A stretch of DNA of 5,566 nucleotides from Candidatus Competibacteraceae bacterium. GTDB lineage: Bacteria > Pseudomonadota > Gammaproteobacteria > Competibacterales > Competibacteraceae. The stretch covers positions 1 through 5,566 of the forward strand of contig JAGRHI010000013.1 of NCBI GenBank assembly GCA_020445045.1, given 5' to 3'. Below the pieces are notes generated by a model. That model searched no databases. It worked only from the letters and a program-made list of their open reading frames with translations, and was not told the DNA's origin. Positions 4,776 to 5,566 of the stretch are shown one piece after another (position 1 is the stretch's first letter; every line of letters begins with the position of its first letter). A program made the position numbers and the translations under genes.

Positions 4776-5566
4776 ATGCACGGATCGGAAGCGGATGTGA
4801 CATCAGTGCTGTTTGGCCTGAACCCCATGTGGGTCGCGGCCATTCTGTTCGCGATCACCTACATCGTGGTCATGACCGAGAAGATCAACCGGGCCATCGT
4901 CTCCCTGTTGGCGGCGGGCTTGATGATCGCGGTCGGCGTTCTCAATCAGGAAGCCGCCATTCGCGGCATCGACTTCAACACCATTGGCCTGTTGATCGGC
5001 ATGATGGTGATCGTCGCCATCACCCGCCAATCCGGGGTGTTCCAGTTCATGGCGATTTGGGCGGCCAAGAAGGTCGATGCCCGGCCCTGGGGCATTCTGG
5101 TGATGATCGCGCTGGTCACGGCGGTGACCTCGGCGCTTTTGGATAATGTGACCACCGTGCTGTTGGTGGCGCCGGTCACTTTGCTGATCACCGAAGAACT
5201 CAGGGTCAGTCCATATCCCTACCTGTTCGCGATGATCTTCTCGTCCAACATCGGCGGCACGGCGACGCTGATCGGCGATCCGCCCAATATCATGATCGGC
5301 TCGGCCACCGGGCTGACCTTCACCGATTTCGCCTACAACCTGACCCCGGTCGTCGTCGTGATCATGGCGGCGACCCTGCTCCCCATCTATTTTGTCTGGG
5401 GCCGTCACCTCAAAGCCGCCCCGGAAGATCGCGAACGAGTGATGCAATTCAATGAACGCGAAGCCATCACCGATCTGCGTCTGCTCAAGCAGTGTTTGGG
5501 CGTCATCGGGCTGGTGATTACCGGCTTCGTCTTTGCCAAGACGCTGCATCTGGAAGCCGCCACCGT
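4776..5566 (+). CDS. ArsB/NhaD-family ion transporter (partial, 3' end outside window)
   Basis: The first 263 residues of a multi-pass inner-membrane transporter of the ion transporter (IT) superfamily. This group includes NhaD sodium/proton antiporters, ArsB arsenite pumps, the human P protein and SLC13-like carriers. Hydrophobic segments are visible at about 17-33, 39-56, 67-86, 105-121, 124-140, 147-165 and 189-208, and one begins near 240. Two re-entrant-type motifs typical of the group are clear. SALLDNVTTVLLVAPV (119-134) is followed by SSNIGGTATLIGDPPNIMIG (156-175). A charged cytoplasmic loop at about 209-237 leads to the second half. Full members are about 420-460 residues, so roughly 40% is missing. 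The frame is open to the window edge with no lesion. The NIGGT-x-x-x-IGDPPN form is shared by NhaD-like and P-protein-like members and does not by itself tell a sodium/proton antiporter from an arsenite or organic-anion carrier. No arsenic-resistance genes are visible nearby, which mildly favours an Na+/H+ or anion role. It follows the CBS gene with no gap. Confidence 0.9.
   Translation, partial: MHGSEADVTSVLFGLNPMWVAAILFAITYIVVMTEKINRAIVSLLAAGLMIAVGVLNQEAAIRGIDFNTIGLLIGMMVIVAITRQSGVFQFMAIWAAKKVDARPWGILVMIALVTAVTSALLDNVTTVLLVAPVTLLITEELRVSPYPYLFAMIFSSNIGGTATLIGDPPNIMIGSATGLTFTDFAYNLTPVVVVIMAATLLPIYFVWGRHLKAAPEDRERVMQFNEREAITDLRLLKQCLGVIGLVITGFVFAKTLHLEAAT

Noticed and set aside
4803..5549. 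Minus-strand open frame (248 codons) opposite the transporter
   Set aside because: Low-complexity His/Asp/Gln/Arg-rich translation, the usual shadow of a hydrophobic membrane protein gene on the other strand.
4776..5566. Arsenic-resistance (ars) operon
   Set aside because: The transporter family includes ArsB, but no arsR, arsC or arsA-like gene is in the window and the visible motifs fit NhaD/P-protein-like members equally well.

Overview
The window reads as ordinary, GC-rich proteobacterial chromosome. Family resemblances and base composition favour a gammaproteobacterium, and possibly a glycogen-cycling lineage because of the GH57 enzyme. That taxonomic guess is weak inference. There are no RNA genes, CRISPR arrays, intact insertion sequences or phage genes.

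Left end (1-900): a decayed zone. Bases 1-180 are clearly poorer in G+C (about 44% by my count) than the rest and hold no convincing gene. Next come a small scar of an IS982-type transposase on the minus strand, broken by an in-frame stop, and directly beside it the last ~115 residues of an EAL (cyclic-di-GMP phosphodiesterase) domain, also minus strand and lacking its N-terminal half. A terminator-like hairpin on the minus strand lies at the point where the EAL reading frame fails.

Middle (901-3751): two complete plus-strand genes. The first is an MscS-type mechanosensitive channel of 446 residues. The second is a cytoplasmic glycoside hydrolase family 57 protein of 454 residues with a Pro/Ala-rich tail. 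They are separated by a good intrinsic terminator (2283-2301), so they are probably separate transcription units. A long hairpin lies just after the GH57 gene.

Right end (3752-5566): a MIF/tautomerase-superfamily gene with its own plausible extended -10 promoter, then a stand-alone two-CBS-domain protein, then an ArsB/NhaD-type membrane transporter that runs off the window. The CBS stop codon (TGA) is followed immediately by the transporter ATG, with the transporter ribosome binding site inside the CBS gene. The two are therefore almost certainly translated from one mRNA, and the CBS protein is a candidate nucleotide-sensing regulator of the transporter. The tautomerase gene is 70 bases upstream with no clear terminator between, so all three could be co-transcribed.

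I did not find an evidently new biological system. The observations most worth a second look are the CBS-transporter pairing, the mobile-element scar beside the truncated EAL gene, and the unassigned low-GC left end.
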